From: Lepturacanthus savala
Taxonomy: Eukaryota; Chordata; Actinopteri; Scombriformes; Trichiuridae
Direction: 5' to 3'
Length of the DNA stretch: 64,000 bases
Assembly: GCA_030544235.1 (NCBI GenBank)
Contig: CM060471.1
Coordinates: 5,281,348-5,345,347 of the forward strand
The notes below the pieces were generated by a model that saw only the letters and a program-made list of their open reading frames with translations, did not search any database and was not told where the DNA came from. A program made the translations under genes and the position numbers. Of the stretch, positions 36,001 to 50,500 are shown one piece after another. The stretch's first letter is position 1, and each line of letters opens with the position of its first letter.

Positions 36001-38501
36001 AGCAGCTACTTTTTTCACATGCTTTGAATCTCTGGCCTATGCAACGATGTGGCTAATCTATAGATTTTTACAGATAGCGGCCACCAGGAAGTGCAAGGCA
36101 CAGTTCGCACCAAAGAAAATACTAGTTGTTTTTTTGAAGCTGTTCAATTCTGACACTGAAAAAAATGGCTTTGGTGATTTTAGTATGCAGGAAGAGGATG
36201 AAAATGGGTATCAATGCCTTTTTTGGTAGGTTGGTTACTTTTTTAAGCAGCTGTGTGCTATAGTCAAGTTTGGCCTGTATATGTACTCATTTGTAGGGCT
36301 GACCCAATTACCATTGAGAATCAATGGACAAAAAATTGATTTTAATTGAAGCTTCGACAGGCATGAATACTGGCAAAGCAATTCACCAAAAGATATGCAG
36401 GGTTTACCACACAGAGACCAATTGATTCTGCTTCTTTTTTTTCCCCAACATAGTATGATTCTGTCTTTATCGCTCACACTGTAGAAAGAGAGGGATCAAC
36501 AGCTGTGCACACATGTCAATAGGGGTACACTCGCACTGACCCAATGTTTAAGATTTTTTTTCAACCAACCCACACCAGTAAAAGAGGACGACATATATAC
36601 CCCACAACGCAGCAGGAGCAGTGCAGTAGCAGCCGTTTAGTGAAAGCCAAGCAGGAACAAGCACAACACAGAGGTGACACACGTTACTATGACAACCACA
36701 AACAATACTGGTGCCAAGCACAACTCAGACCTCAAGTTACTCATCTATGTCACATGCACATTAAAAATAAAAAAAGTGACTTCATGATAGATTACCATGG
36801 CAATGATCAAAGCTTTGTCTGGAAATTCCGGTACATTATGATACAGTGGGTATCAGTGGTGGTGGAATGTCTGACAGTTGATAGAGAAGTTTTTCTGTAG
36901 AGGTGCACAATCCACTCCTGTCTAGTTTGATAGTGTGATTTCCACATGTAGTGTGGATTGGACAACTGTAGCTTTAAGATGATATCCGTTACATGTCGAA
37001 TAATGGAGACTCATAACACACTCGGGCTGTTTACAGGCAGACTGTCCCCATCAGCGAAGCAGCTGCCAGCCCAAAAGAGGCAAATGAATAAGCGTGGCGC
37101 AGGCTCTGTTACTAAGCTGCTCATTTGGGCAACAAGTCACTCCCAGAAGCAAAGAAGCAGATTAATCCTACCAAACAAACACATTGTGTCAGCCAAGTCC
37201 TGCTTGTTGCAGCTCCTTGCACAGACCAACAGCTCCTGTTAGCAGTTTCTCAACAGAGCAAAAGGAAAAGGCAAGGCAGGAAATTCTTGGGAGAAAAACA
37301 GCACTTCCCTCACTTCTTTTGTCGGGTCAGCCAGGTTGTCTGCTGACCTGTGAGACCACAGCCCCCTCACACATAATACCAGCTGACTGTAGGTCTGGAG
37401 ACATTTTTAGATTTGTATATTATACTTTATATTTGTTAATATTGATATGATTTATTTTGGGAGATATTTTATGCTTAACGACCTACTTTATAATACATAA
37501 ATGTAGAGGCAGGCGATAAAGCTAGAACATATATTCATATCCGTGGATAATACTTTTAATAATGACCATGAGGAAAAAAAGGCTGAATGTAACCAATTCT
37601 ATTAAACTAGATTTGTGGTTTGTCTATTAAATGACTGGCTGTTTGAATGAATGAGCCATTGTCAAGGGAAATATGTTTATGAGCCAAGGATGAACAGTAT
37701 TTGTTTGAGTAAAACATTATATTTGAATAATTTTATTATTGCATGGTTTCCCACAGCACTGTATAGTTGAGGCAGCCACTTCTATGAACACTTTTACTGA
37801 AAAAAAAACAATCTGCATCCCTGCATAGTAGTAGTAGTTGTAATGTCTCTCAATAAAACACATGCAAAGACATTAGCTGGTTTACCTACTTTATTCCTCA
37901 CGTTACAAAGGCTACTGTGGCCAAAGTCAATGCAAAAACAACAAACTTTGTAAAAAAAAAAAACGTTCCTGAGTAATGTCTTCTTTCAGAGATGTTAGCT
38001 GCAGCATCTTAGCCCAAGATGTGTTCACAGACCTTCAGGAAAGCCCAGCACTATCAAACTGGGCCTAAACTCATTTGTTCTATAAACAGTGTTCTTGTTA
38101 ATTTGCACACAAATAAATACATTTCTGCCAGAAACTATGTGGGTATTGATGATATACAATGATAGAGGCCTAGTGTAGACTATATGATGTTAGCTGGTGA
38201 GTCAGTCCACTACTTTGCACAAGGCTCAAATATCTCATATAACAGCCCACTGACATTTCTGTGTTTTAGGGAAATGTCCTGACAAATAATGAATGAGATG
38301 ACATGAAATTTGGTGCAGGTTTAGGGGCTTAAAATTGGTTAAGAGTGCACATGATGGCAAAAAACAGCTAAAACAACAGGAAACAACTATTTGACAAGGC
38401 TGTTCATTTCACGTTTATCCGCTGTTTGGCCGGTTCATTTTTACACTGTCTGTAGCTTTAGCTTCTATCTTTTCAAACAGTTCTGACTCACTTTGACATC
38501 T

Positions 38502-38584
<83 letters not shown>

Positions 38585-41500
38585 CTGAAACAGCTTTTTA
38601 ATTTTTTTCCAAAAATTAGACACTAAAATTGGATTTAGATTTAAATTAAATTGGCTTCACACACCCGTATTGTTGAATCAGGTGGAAAAGACTAAGGATG
38701 ATGAATAAATTGGACAACCACATTATTTGGAAATAAAGCAAGATTTGTGACCTTTAAATCCAAACACACACCTCCTAAGTTATTACTTTGCTTACCCAAA
38801 AGCTTCTAATCAAGTGTAATTTTACGACTGCAGGGATCCCCCAACCACATTTGATTAGATCATCCAGAGTTCTTCATCTTTAGGTTTGTATTCAACAGAA
38901 TGCATTTTTTTAATATTTATATTAGTAACCATGCCATTATAATGCAGTTATCCAATTAGACTCACTGCAGTAGTTGTGTGTTTAAGCCCTACACGAGTCA
39001 TTACCGTCATCCCTAATGCCCCAGCAGCTCCCACAGCTGAGCCAAGACACTAAAAACCTCAAAATGAGGTTATTTCACTCTGTCGATTGAGTGCCAATAC
39101 AGTGGAGCCCTGTCTGTGCGGGTGTGTGCACGCATTTGTGCTGGTGAAGCCGTGTGTGTGTGCACGCGCACGCACGCTCGGGGACAAAGGAAGCATTATA
39201 CATGCAGCGTAGGGGGAAGAGTGCATGTTAAAACGCTGGAACACTCATTCTCTGGAGCGCTGTCATATGCACAGGCCTCCTCTCCGGGTCATATGATGAG
39301 CAGCAGGCAGTTGTTGTGATGTGTGTCTGCTGGGTAATTGGTGTAACTCTAAAGAGGATTTTCTTTTAAATCCTTGTCCTGTCAGTAGTTAATTATCAGA
39401 AACTTAAGGCCTGTAACTAATTAATTTACCTTGTCTTACACTTCACTCTACTGCAGATTAGGCTGCCACACCGTACCCCCCACCCCCTCCGTCTGTAGTT
39501 CAGCTCGGTGCTATGTTAATGCTCTTAGTAGATACGGTACGGTTTCAGTACTACCAGTTCTTTAGATGCCTTTTAGTCTTTAAATCTAGGTGTTCTTTCT
39601 ATAAAATGTCAGAATGTTGAGAAACCAGAAAATGTTCATATTCAGAATAGAGCTGCAACAATTAGTTGATTAAATAATTAGTTGCCTAATCTCTGATAAT
39701 CAAATAAATGGTTTGAGTAATTTTTAAGAAGAAAATGCCGAACTTCTCTGGTCTGTAACTAAATCTGATTAAACAATGATTGCCTTTTTTTTTTTACAAT
39801 TTTAACAACCAAAGAACTAATTTCTTTAATCATAATCAATATTCAATAGATTAATCAACTACTAAAATATAGTTGCAGGCCTAACTCAAAAATGACTTTT
39901 TTTTTTTTTTTTTTAAGAAAAGTAAAATGAGTGCACAGGCCTTTTATTACATACATTTATGGTTACTTGTTTATCAGTTGTTCAGCTCCAAGTTCTCAAC
40001 ATTATGTCCTGATCCAACATTTGTTGATTTTTCTTCACTAAATTCTTGCTTCACTAACAACTGCGACCATCTCTGCTGAAAAATGCATAGTGTACACATC
40101 TTGAAGTTTTTTTCTATTAATACCTCATCGACCACTGTTTTTTGAAATAGTTGATTGTTTAATTTAATAATTGACAACTGCAATTTCGATGAATCAGTCA
40201 ATTGAATAATTGTTAATTATGCCTAATTTATATACATGCAACCATTATTTGTTTGGTGGAGGACATTCATAGATGATTTGCTATTAACAGACTGAATATC
40301 AAGTGCTCTACACTGAAATAGTCAGAGCCCAAAGACACAGAAACATCCCATCAATAATTAACAATAGGCTTCTTTCTTAGAAAGTCGTTAGAAAGGCATC
40401 TTGGAGAAACAAACACTGACACAGACACCGTTAATCACCTCCTTTCTCAGTGTGACGCCTGCGTAAAGAACAGGCTGCTGGTAGCGAGGTGCTCAGGTGA
40501 TCCTCGTGTCTTTGCAGATGACGCCCTCCTCTCGCTCAGGGCCCGACCGCTGGTTTCTCACATCCACATCACAAGACTCTTGTTTACAGGCAAATTCTTA
40601 TCAGACACCGGACTCAGCTGGTCAGATTTTATTGATAAAAAAAAAGAAAGAAAACGCAAAACATGTCAACCAAGAGGGCTTCAAAAAGCCATGCGGTTTG
40701 TTTTCCTTTTACCATAATGAGGTCTGTTGACTTCAGAGTTGAAATGATATTGCCCTGATGTTAGGAATTTATACTCGATCAAATTCAGAGAGGAGAATTG
40801 GAGAACTTTGGAAGTTCAGAGATGCACAAAATTCTCATTTTTGAAAATTGTCGCCTCCATAGTCAACGTAGAGACGCAGCTGGTGTGAACCACTAAAGCT
40901 GAATAATTGATGGCTTATGTCTTGTTTGTTTGAACCAAAGTGACTGCATCAAGCTGAGAAGACAGTGTAACAATTTCTGTGCAGAGCTGATGGGCAGATT
41001 TTCTTACCTTTTTGGAGAAAGCCAGGCTAGTGACTGTGAGTTTCCAGTCTTTATGCTAAGCTAAAGCTAACTGTCCCCGGTCAACATTTTCATATTTAAA
41101 GGACAAACACAAGTGTGGTACTGCATCTACTTGTCCAATTCTCTACAAGAATAAGTCAAAACAGTGATTTTATCCTTCTATTGTAAATAATTTCTCTTTC
41201 AATGATGGTAAAATGAATATGAATTGCAGCCTTAGTTCACCATTGCTGGTTAAATTATATAAAGGTTAACGCTGTTGTAAAAGGCAGCTGCCTTAATATG
41301 TTGTTTTCATGTTCTAGTTTTTATTCAATTTATCTTATTTGTCCCTTTTCTGTCAGAACTCATTAAAGTTTTAACTAATCCAATATATTCACAAACTAAC
41401 TTGCCAGTGGGGAGGAGTGGTTGCTAAATTAATTAGATTTGGGCAGAATGGTGACCATTTGACTGGACCAAGTTCTGACCACTGATAAACCAACAAATTA

Positions 41501-44500
41501 TTAATTTGACTACTGCTGTAGTAGTAATAATAATAATAATAATAAGTTTATTTATATAGTGGTTTGCTTTACAAAAAAATCAAATGGCAATTACAATCAA
41601 AATCAACAACAGTAAAGCAGTGGTTCAAACAGTATAAAAAGTTAAACGTATCACAGATATAAAAGGGATCAAGCCAGCCACATATTAAATGCTTCCCTAT
41701 AACAGAAAACTTTAGTGTCCTGTCTAATTTCAATCAGTAGAGTTGCACAGTCTAGGGCTCAAACAGCAAATATCCACTGATCTAAGAGAATGCCCATAGG
41801 CACATTATTAGATCCATTGGGGGTTAATGGATCTAATAAATAATTTGGAACTAGACCATTTATTACTTTAAAAGCAATGAATAATATACTAAAATCAATA
41901 TTTTACATTTATTCAGCTAAAACAGGAGTGATGTTGCATTTTTGTGTCCGTTAAATTCTGAAAGTGTTCTGTACTATTAGAGGAAGCTTTAATTGATACT
42001 ACTGTAAAATGTGTCACAATAGTCCAGTTGAGAGCTCTGTTTCTAGCAGACTGTGTCATATTTTTCATCTGGGAACCAATTTTATTATATTTATATTTTT
42101 CTTTCATAGGGATTTATTGTCCTCAGAGAAAAACAGGTTTGTGCCAGAGGCTGCTGTGAAGAGTGGAAAAAGCTCCCTCGGTTGATCTTCAGCCGTTATT
42201 AACTTGCCCAGGAAACTGCACTCATGTCTGTGTGTACACTCAAACACACACACACACAAAAGGCTACAGCCGTTGGTGTTTTGTTGGCGAGGAAGCCGGG
42301 TGCCGCGCACCTGTTGTTCAGAGAGGTTACATGACATTCAACAATGGACAGAAGACAGATACTGTATGCTGTGTTTTGTCCACCGTTATCAACACTGTTG
42401 ATGAGCAGATCTTTATCTCTCCCATGCGCGCGCGCACACATACACAACTTCCATCCCTTTCTCGTTCACCCTGGTTTTGACGTCATTGACAGTGATGATT
42501 GTGACTAAGGGGAACTGTGGAACTGTCCACATGCATGTGTCACATTTCGGTCCACTGTTGCTGCCATAAACAAATTATCACGGCCTGGCTGGAAGTTCAC
42601 AAAGTTTATAGTAAACCTCCCTGCTCCTCTCCCTCTCTGTTTCTGCAGAGGTACATCGTCTTTGAGGACTCCCAGGAGGGTGAGAAGAAGGATCTCCAGT
42701 GTCGGCTGGTGATGCTGCAGTCGCAAACGCGTCAGCTGGAGCTCAAAACAAAAAACTATGCAGATCAGAGTAAGTTGATGGTACTTGTCCGTCCATTACA
42801 TCCACTCGTTTTCCTCTGGTATCAAACAGTCTCTCACACACACACACAAGTCAGCAGCAGCACGGACAGTCTGCTGGTCTTGTGACTGTTTGTTAGCAGA
42901 TGTGCCAGAGGGCGGACGGACCTGCGTGTCCCTGCTGAATAAAGGCCATTAGTAACATACTATGAGTGTTTGCCTGCCAAGCCAGCTGAATGAGCTGTAA
43001 TGGAATAGACCAAACTTATTCCAGGAAAGATGTTAAACTGATTCCGCTCACAATGACAACGTTTTAGTGAGCTAAATCCTTGACCTGCCCGTAACTTTTA
43101 TCAAAAAAGTTCAGAGGCATTCATTTGTGGTTCTAGATAGCGTATATTAAGTAAAATCATTATCTCTCTTTTTAAAATAGGGGCAACCCTATAAAAGAAT
43201 GTGCAGTAAGCTTTTCAAAAGAAAACCCCCATGATGAGTGCATGACTGCACCGTTGACAGTGTTCCTGCTTGTTTATTCCTCTGCAGCAGCACTGTAACA
43301 TACTGTAATATCTCGCTCATGCTAAGGGAAAATTTTAGAGCTCTCAGCAAAATTTTCCCATTTAATTCTTTCGATATGACACTTCCTTTTTTAGTGTTTG
43401 TGAGTTTCTGTTTGTGAGCTAATGTCTGACTGTAATATCATTTGTGGAGTGAATTGGCAGCAGTGTGACTCAGATCAGTGTTTGCGTGCATCTGTCAGTG
43501 AGACGTACAATCAGTAAACATCAGCCTGTACACACAATGTTGTTTTCTATTTATTTACTACTATTTGATCATATTAATGTGGTATTTTGCTTTTGATGGG
43601 ATCCAGAAAATTTGAAGACTTGCGTATTATGAGTCTGGACTGGTTTTCATTATCAATCTGATTATATGTTCTGATACCACCGTTTCCTTCTTGATGAGGA
43701 TGCTGATACAGTACCCATGTGCATTTAAAAAGTTATGGTTATTACGTTTTAATAGCAGTATATTACTAACCCTGTATTGATGTACTATGATTGCTATTAT
43801 TAATTTTGTATGATATACATGAACAAACACATTGTGTGAATACTGTAGAACCTTTTTATTTACTAGTATAATAATTTCTACTCTAAATGACCAGAAATAA
43901 ATTCTTCTCTTGCTGCTCTAAAACAGTAATTACCAGTGGCAGCATGATGCACCTACTGTACAGGCTGCTGTTTTAGAGCAGCAGGAGAAGAATTTGATTT
44001 ACAGCAAAGAATTGTGCTTTTGACCTTTTGTATTTCTCCCGTCACAGACAAATGTAAGTTTGCTGACATGTGCTTGAGGGTCACACAATAAGCATGTTAC
44101 GTTTTTTTTCATACCGACTGAGAAATATCACTAGCCTACCTATTATAATGTGTTTTACTGATTTATGAATAACATTGCATTAGAAAGAGAGCTGTGTGTG
44201 CACACTGTGTGTGTGTGCATATTCTTAGTGTGTGCATAGCTTCTCATCAATAAAACTCACTATGTTGTTCTGTCCTGCAGCAGGTCAGAGATCCAGTCGA
44301 GGGTCATTAGGTGACATTTTTGTGCACAGGAAGGAAAATAAAAAGAAACACTGGTGTCGGGTCATATGCTATGTCCATGTATTCCACTGTTAATACCACT
44401 AATACCCAATATTGTGACATGCCTATAGTAGACCTTTTTCTTTTATGGATTGCTTGTTACTTGTGTTGCAAAAAACCTGTTGCATAGACAAGTTGCAAAC

Positions 44501-47500
44501 AAGATGTATGCAGGCGTATGAATGTATAATGCTCCATTTCAGGGTTTATAAATGATAGACTTGTGTATCTTGTCGTCTCTGACACCTGATCCAGCATTTT
44601 GTTCTGTACCGGAGGCATTTCTAATACGGGGTTAGTGGTAGTAGTTTGATTAGTGGATCATCAAAATAGCTGCTGACAAATTTTCTTAAAGTTTTCTTTT
44701 GGTTGACAAATTGATTGTTTCATCCTAAAGTCAACAGAATTTAGGTTTTATTGTTACAGACTCCTGAAAATGTGACTGTATGTACAAGATTGATGCAACT
44801 ATTTCATAATGAATCAATGTGATCACACCCAAACAGTCACTCACTAACCTCAAACTGTTGCTTAAATCTAACACACGTTGGCTGCTTTATATTTGTTGTA
44901 CTGCTTTTCTCATTAAGAGATATTCAGGCCTTGTATATGTGGGGTTTTCCTGCAGGATCACTTCTTATTACACTCCACACCTCTGCATCTGACCTGCGTT
45001 ATTTATTCTCTTCTCTTTAACCACTAGTTCCTCTTATCAAACCGTGTAACCACATGTACACCAGTTTCCATCATTCTGTGCAGCTGCTCTGCAATGACCA
45101 CATGAAGTGGTGCATTTTCCTCCTTAAAAAACAGAGAAAGGGACGGTTTTAGGTTTAAAACGTGATGCAAAGCATGAAATGTTCTGTGTCGACTAAACTG
45201 CGTCAACTGTGAGCATAAGGGCACTGTTATACACCTGCAGGAGACAGGTTAGTGCCAATGTGCACCTTTTGTGGACATTTGCTCGACTGACATTTAAAAA
45301 CACATATCAAGAGTTTTGGGCTGTTGGGACGAGATACAAACATCATCTGTGGATTTTTTATGAGCTGTTTTTGATCTTTTTTTTCTCTTCTGGTTGTGAA
45401 TGTAAGTGTTATTAACTTGAAATGTGTTTTCCTATAGTTTTAAATTACAGTTCCATTCTTTCCCTTGACTATATTTTTAAACTGAAATGTTGCAACATCA
45501 TGAACTTTTTCATACCAATGTAATCTGACACAAGACACTGCTGTCAGTCTGCATAGATTCAAGGTTTTGCTTTCTGGTGATGATATGGGAGTAAAATGTC
45601 AAAGTTGAAGTGTTTTATCATGATTTCAGAGGTAAAACAGTCTGTGGAGGCTTTTTCTCAGCAGGGTTTTCTTGATGTATGGTGGCCCTCTTCTGGTTAT
45701 AAGATATTATTGCAGAAAGTAACTCCTCAACCTCCACATCAATCTATTACATAATGCAATATATGGGGCAGAATATATGGGGCAAAAGTAATTGGACCAA
45801 AAAATGTTCTTTTTTAAATCTTTGAAACATTTTAATTTTATCATGTATGTAATTTGACTTTTTTTTATTTTCCTTCAGTTAGCAGACTGGACGAGAGAGA
45901 GGCAGAGCTCAAGAAGGAATTCAATGCTCTTCATCAGAGACATACTGAGGTAAACACATCTGGGATAAAAAAAAGTCTTATTTTGTAAAGAGAGTAACCA
46001 CCTCACCTGCATTATTATATAACAATACCGACTGTATATGTTTTAGATGTCTTTTTTTCCCCCACATATAATGAAAAACCATCACACACCTAGGGTTCTA
46101 GTGAAGTGCTGATCACCAAAGGTAGACAATTAATTGACAAAGTGGAAAATTAATTCATTAATTAATAACATGACATAGGCACCTAGTAACACATCTGATT
46201 GTGATTCATTTTTTACAGTCGGTGAACTGCTGTAGTTAAAAACACATTTATTTTTAATATATTTCTAATACATATACAGAACACACTCAAGTCATAATTA
46301 TTGGAATATGGAATAATTATTTTTTCATGGTATACAAATTGAATATAAATGGAGAAAAAATACATATTTTTGCAATTCAATTGAGTCCAAGCTTATTTTT
46401 TGGATTTCCCATAGATGTCGTTACACCTTGGACACGGTCCAGAATCCATAAATCCACTCATACATACAGTATGTGAGTGCACTTACGAAGCATGAAATTT
46501 AATCTTCGAATGCTAAAATGTAAGTCATTTTAGCATTCAAAGACAGAATTCTGAGAATGCATATCTCAGTAAAACAGATAAAAGTGCTGCTGAGGAGCTT
46601 TTTTAATATGTAAAGAGAAACCCATGAATGTATAAAAACTTGATAAACTCATGAATCATAGTGAATGTGTTGCTTCTCTATATGCATGTTTGGCTGAAAA
46701 TTCATAAAATATAGAATACAAGAGGGTTAATATCAGAGAATTCTTGATTGCTGAATCTGTAAGTGATATTTTAACAAATCGTAAAAGAGTGGTCCAGTTG
46801 ATTAAAACGTATCTGAACATGAATTGTATTACTGCGAACTCATCCATTATGCATCACAACCAGATGTCCACACAAACCTCTTGAAGCTTCAACGGCCAAA
46901 TACAAATCTGAATAATGTTGAATAGAGAAGAAGATTCTAATAAAAGCCATCAGATACATCCTTTACGTGTTGTGAGCCTGACTATTGCAGCTGTGCCTGG
47001 ACACAATAAACTTAATGTGAGTGGTGTTTCTAATCGCTGCCGTGGTTTGGTAACAAAGCGCAAATCTATTTCCTGAATTTAGTTGAATGCTTTGATTCAT
47101 ATCAGCAACATCTAAATTTGAATGTGTATGTATGTGAACTTCTAAACGCTTCTCAATGCTCTGTTATCCACATTTCAAAGTGAGTGTTATCCATATATTA
47201 ACATCAAAACGGTAATTACTGCATGTTCTCTACCTACCAGATGATCCACAACTACATGGAGCACCTGGAGCGAACTAAACACCAACATGCACAGGCAGCA
47301 GCAACAGAGTCGTCAGACACCGGCACAACAGCCAGAATACGGTGAGGCAACCGGTCCACTCATTGAATAATATGTTACCCAAAGCTTATATAATGTATCA
47401 GTCCTGTAAAAAAAGATTAGGAACACCACCAGTTTTTTATTCTCACACACCAGTGTGTCTTCCCACATGTTTACTACATACAAAGTAGTATAAGAAGCTG

Positions 47501-50500
47501 TATCAAATCTTATCACTTTACCATGTGATGTGACTTGAGTCAGCTTTGGTTGGAGTTGAAGATTACAACGTTGGAAATGAAATGCAACTGGTGGTGGGGA
47601 ATTAAAAAAAAGTGAGACCTCTGTTGCTCCTCAACATTAAAAACTACTACTATCAGAAGGCACCTGAATCTCACAGTGAAATGTTGGGCTGCATTGTGGG
47701 TAATGTAGGTACCAGATTTTGAATTGGAAGAAGAATGAATGAAATAATAATAAAAAAAACTCTGCTTCTGTGACAGCAATGTTGTTTTTTTAAAGTACAA
47801 AGATAAATCACTGGAGCACTCAATGCTATTAATTAATATAATGTCGTCACACCATTTCATCATTGCAGATAAAAATGTCCTTGTCACTGCCTTTCACAAT
47901 CACATTGTAGCCAGATCTCTTAATCTCGCTGTAGAATTTAATGGCATTTTTGTGAATTAAACATTGGATGTCAAGAATTCACAAGCTGGACACTGGCAGT
48001 ATTCTCTGTATTTGTTTATTGTCATGTAGAGGAGCAGTTTTAACCACGTTCCACTGCTACAAACAAATATCTGCAAGAAGCAGAAATATTTTCAGAGACC
48101 TTTGCAAAGCAAACAAATAAAGGCAGGAAATGCATAGAATGCAGCTGAATATAAAAAGAGAACAGCAAAACATGAATATGTTTGTGGGTGAAGGTGAATA
48201 TTCAAAGGATTCAGAGGTGAAATCATGTAGAGAGAAGATTGATGGTTATTAATAGAATGAATGGAATAGTAATGATGTGTGACAGATAGAGGATGGTGTG
48301 GATATAGTGTAAATCAGAGCTGTAGTTTGGCTGCTGTCACAGTTAATCTGCTTGGATGGGATGATGAGCTTTGTGTTGATTATAACTGGGGACTGTTACG
48401 ATGCCAAGAGGTCAACACATCCCCAGTTAACATGAACATTCCATTGTCACTACTTTACCATCATCAATTAAGGTTTATTGTATATGCATTTCATACAAAG
48501 ATAATACAAGATGTTGAAGACTGTGTGTTTGGCAGCATTAATCTCCTTGTTTGGGATGGATCTGGCCTTTTTCCGCTACAGTTTTTTTTTTTCAGTATTT
48601 TGCTGCATCCTTGTTCTCCTCTCACTTTAAACACCTGACAGAGCCTGGTGTAGGGAAACCTTTCTGCAGCATTATGCTGCCACCAGGAGGTTTCTTTGTG
48701 GAAATGATAGGTTTTTGTTGATTGTTTAATCCTAAATTGTGTTTAATATGATTAATTAAACTTACTTTCATACACTGCCCTGTTCCACAGATCCACAGTG
48801 AAGATGGATGCTCTGAGGTGAGATGAAATAAGCTTATTTCAATTAATAATAGACCTATAGACTAGGGATGTCCCGATCCAGCTTTTTGCACTTCCGATCT
48901 GATACCGATATTTTATTTGCCCTTCCGAGCCGATACCGATACTGGTGGCCGATACCGAAATAGTCTATTAACTCAGCATCAGTACTCTGCTCTTGAGCAT
49001 GTGTAAACTAAGGCTTTAAAAATCAGTGCAAATAATATTGTTAACTATTTAAAAACAAAAGTGCCCCTCTACTCCCCAATCTCCTCCTCCTCCTCCTTTT
49101 TGCTCCATCTCTATCTACACACTGCCTTCAACTGTTTGCCCTGACTGCAGTCCGAGCACTCGGGGGTGCGCAAGCTAAAAAATGTAATGGCGGTCTGGAG
49201 TGTTTTTAATAAAGTTTTTTCAAAGTGGGATTTTCAGAATAAAGATGTCTAAATAAACGTTTTATTTGTCACATTGAATGGATATTCAACATCCTGTTAT
49301 ACATCTTCTCTCTGTTTAGACAAGCTGGTTTAACACTTTTCATTTATTTTTTTGGTGCGTCGTTATTCCTGCATCAGGTGACACAGTCGAGTCCAGTCAC
49401 CGGAGTCACGCTCACATTTCCGCAGATTTGCGGAGATACGTTCCGTTAAAAAAGGAGAAGAAGTCAACACCCCATGTTAAATAAAGAAAACAATGTACTA
49501 AAGTCACATTAGTTACATTATCCGAGTGCTGGAATAATCCCGGTGTGCTCGTTTCAGTGTAATCTACGCTGTTTCGGTGTCTGCGCCGTTTGCCACGGAG
49601 CGACAAGTCTGAGTGTCTCTGGTTGCTATGCAACGCGAGGCGAGTTAAACAAATGTGGGGAGACGCTAATGCTGGTGTGCTGGAAAATGCGGACCGGATT
49701 TTAGTGAAACCACAGCAAAAAAACTGGAATGGATTATCTGAATACCCGGACTTTTTTTAATGGATAGGATTTTTCCCGTGCCGCCGCGCCGATACCGATA
49801 CGCATATTTTTGCCAATATCGGTGGCCGATCCGATGCCAATATTGGATCGGGACAAGCCTACTATAGACATAGTTTTATAGATTGTGTACAAGTCAAAGT
49901 TCTAGTAATAGAGTAAAAAGTGTTATTAATCACAGATGACTGACAAGCCAGTTGTATATAATAAGATAATAAAAATGCAGACAGTTTGAGAGTACTGTAG
50001 ATGAGAAATAAAAAAAAAAGTGAGATATAAAGATAAATGAATGAATTTAAACCCATATCCATACAATTTGTGAAATAAAAACATTGAAGAGATGGATTTA
50101 AAAAAAATAATTAACAGAGAAAAACAATGTATTAAACCACCTTCCACTTGGATGGACTTTTTACCAGTGTCTCTGGTAAACATGTATAGCACTGGTTGTC
50201 ACCTGGTGAAACACCTGAGTAACCGTTGTTGTGCTCTGTGTCTCCTGTGTCGCCTCCTTCAGAGCCTTCAGAGTCCTGACAGCTATGTCATATTTCATGA
50301 GCTTCATGTACTATGTTGAAGTTGAATTTAACTTGCACTGCATTTCCCTCACTTTCCTCTAACTTAATGCGGATACACTGCCAACCTCCCTCCCTTGCAC
50401 ACACACTCTTTGATCAGTCTCCACAGCCAATAGACTGCAGTCTGAGGAGAGGCATATGGAACGAGCTGCCTCAGCATCCAAAAAGAGAGGGGGAGATGGA

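Larger units (their letters stand above)
29055..42648 (+). other. spag9: spag9 intron 1 (13.6 kb), repeat-rich
   Basis: No coding exon was recognised between exon 1 and exon 2. It holds a poly(C) run, several TA microsatellites, a Tc1 relic (about 31780-32300), a complete hAT element (33826-34830), a TA-flanked TIR element (35982-36831), a small hAT MITE (39648-39883), a dispersed teleost repeat (41012-41073) and a probable non-LTR 3' fragment (41520-42110). Sequence between these is AT-rich and featureless by eye. Confidence 0.7.

Noticed and set aside
36544..36900. 118-codon ORF
   Set aside because: Lies within and past the edge of a TA-flanked repeat and has no recognisable domain.
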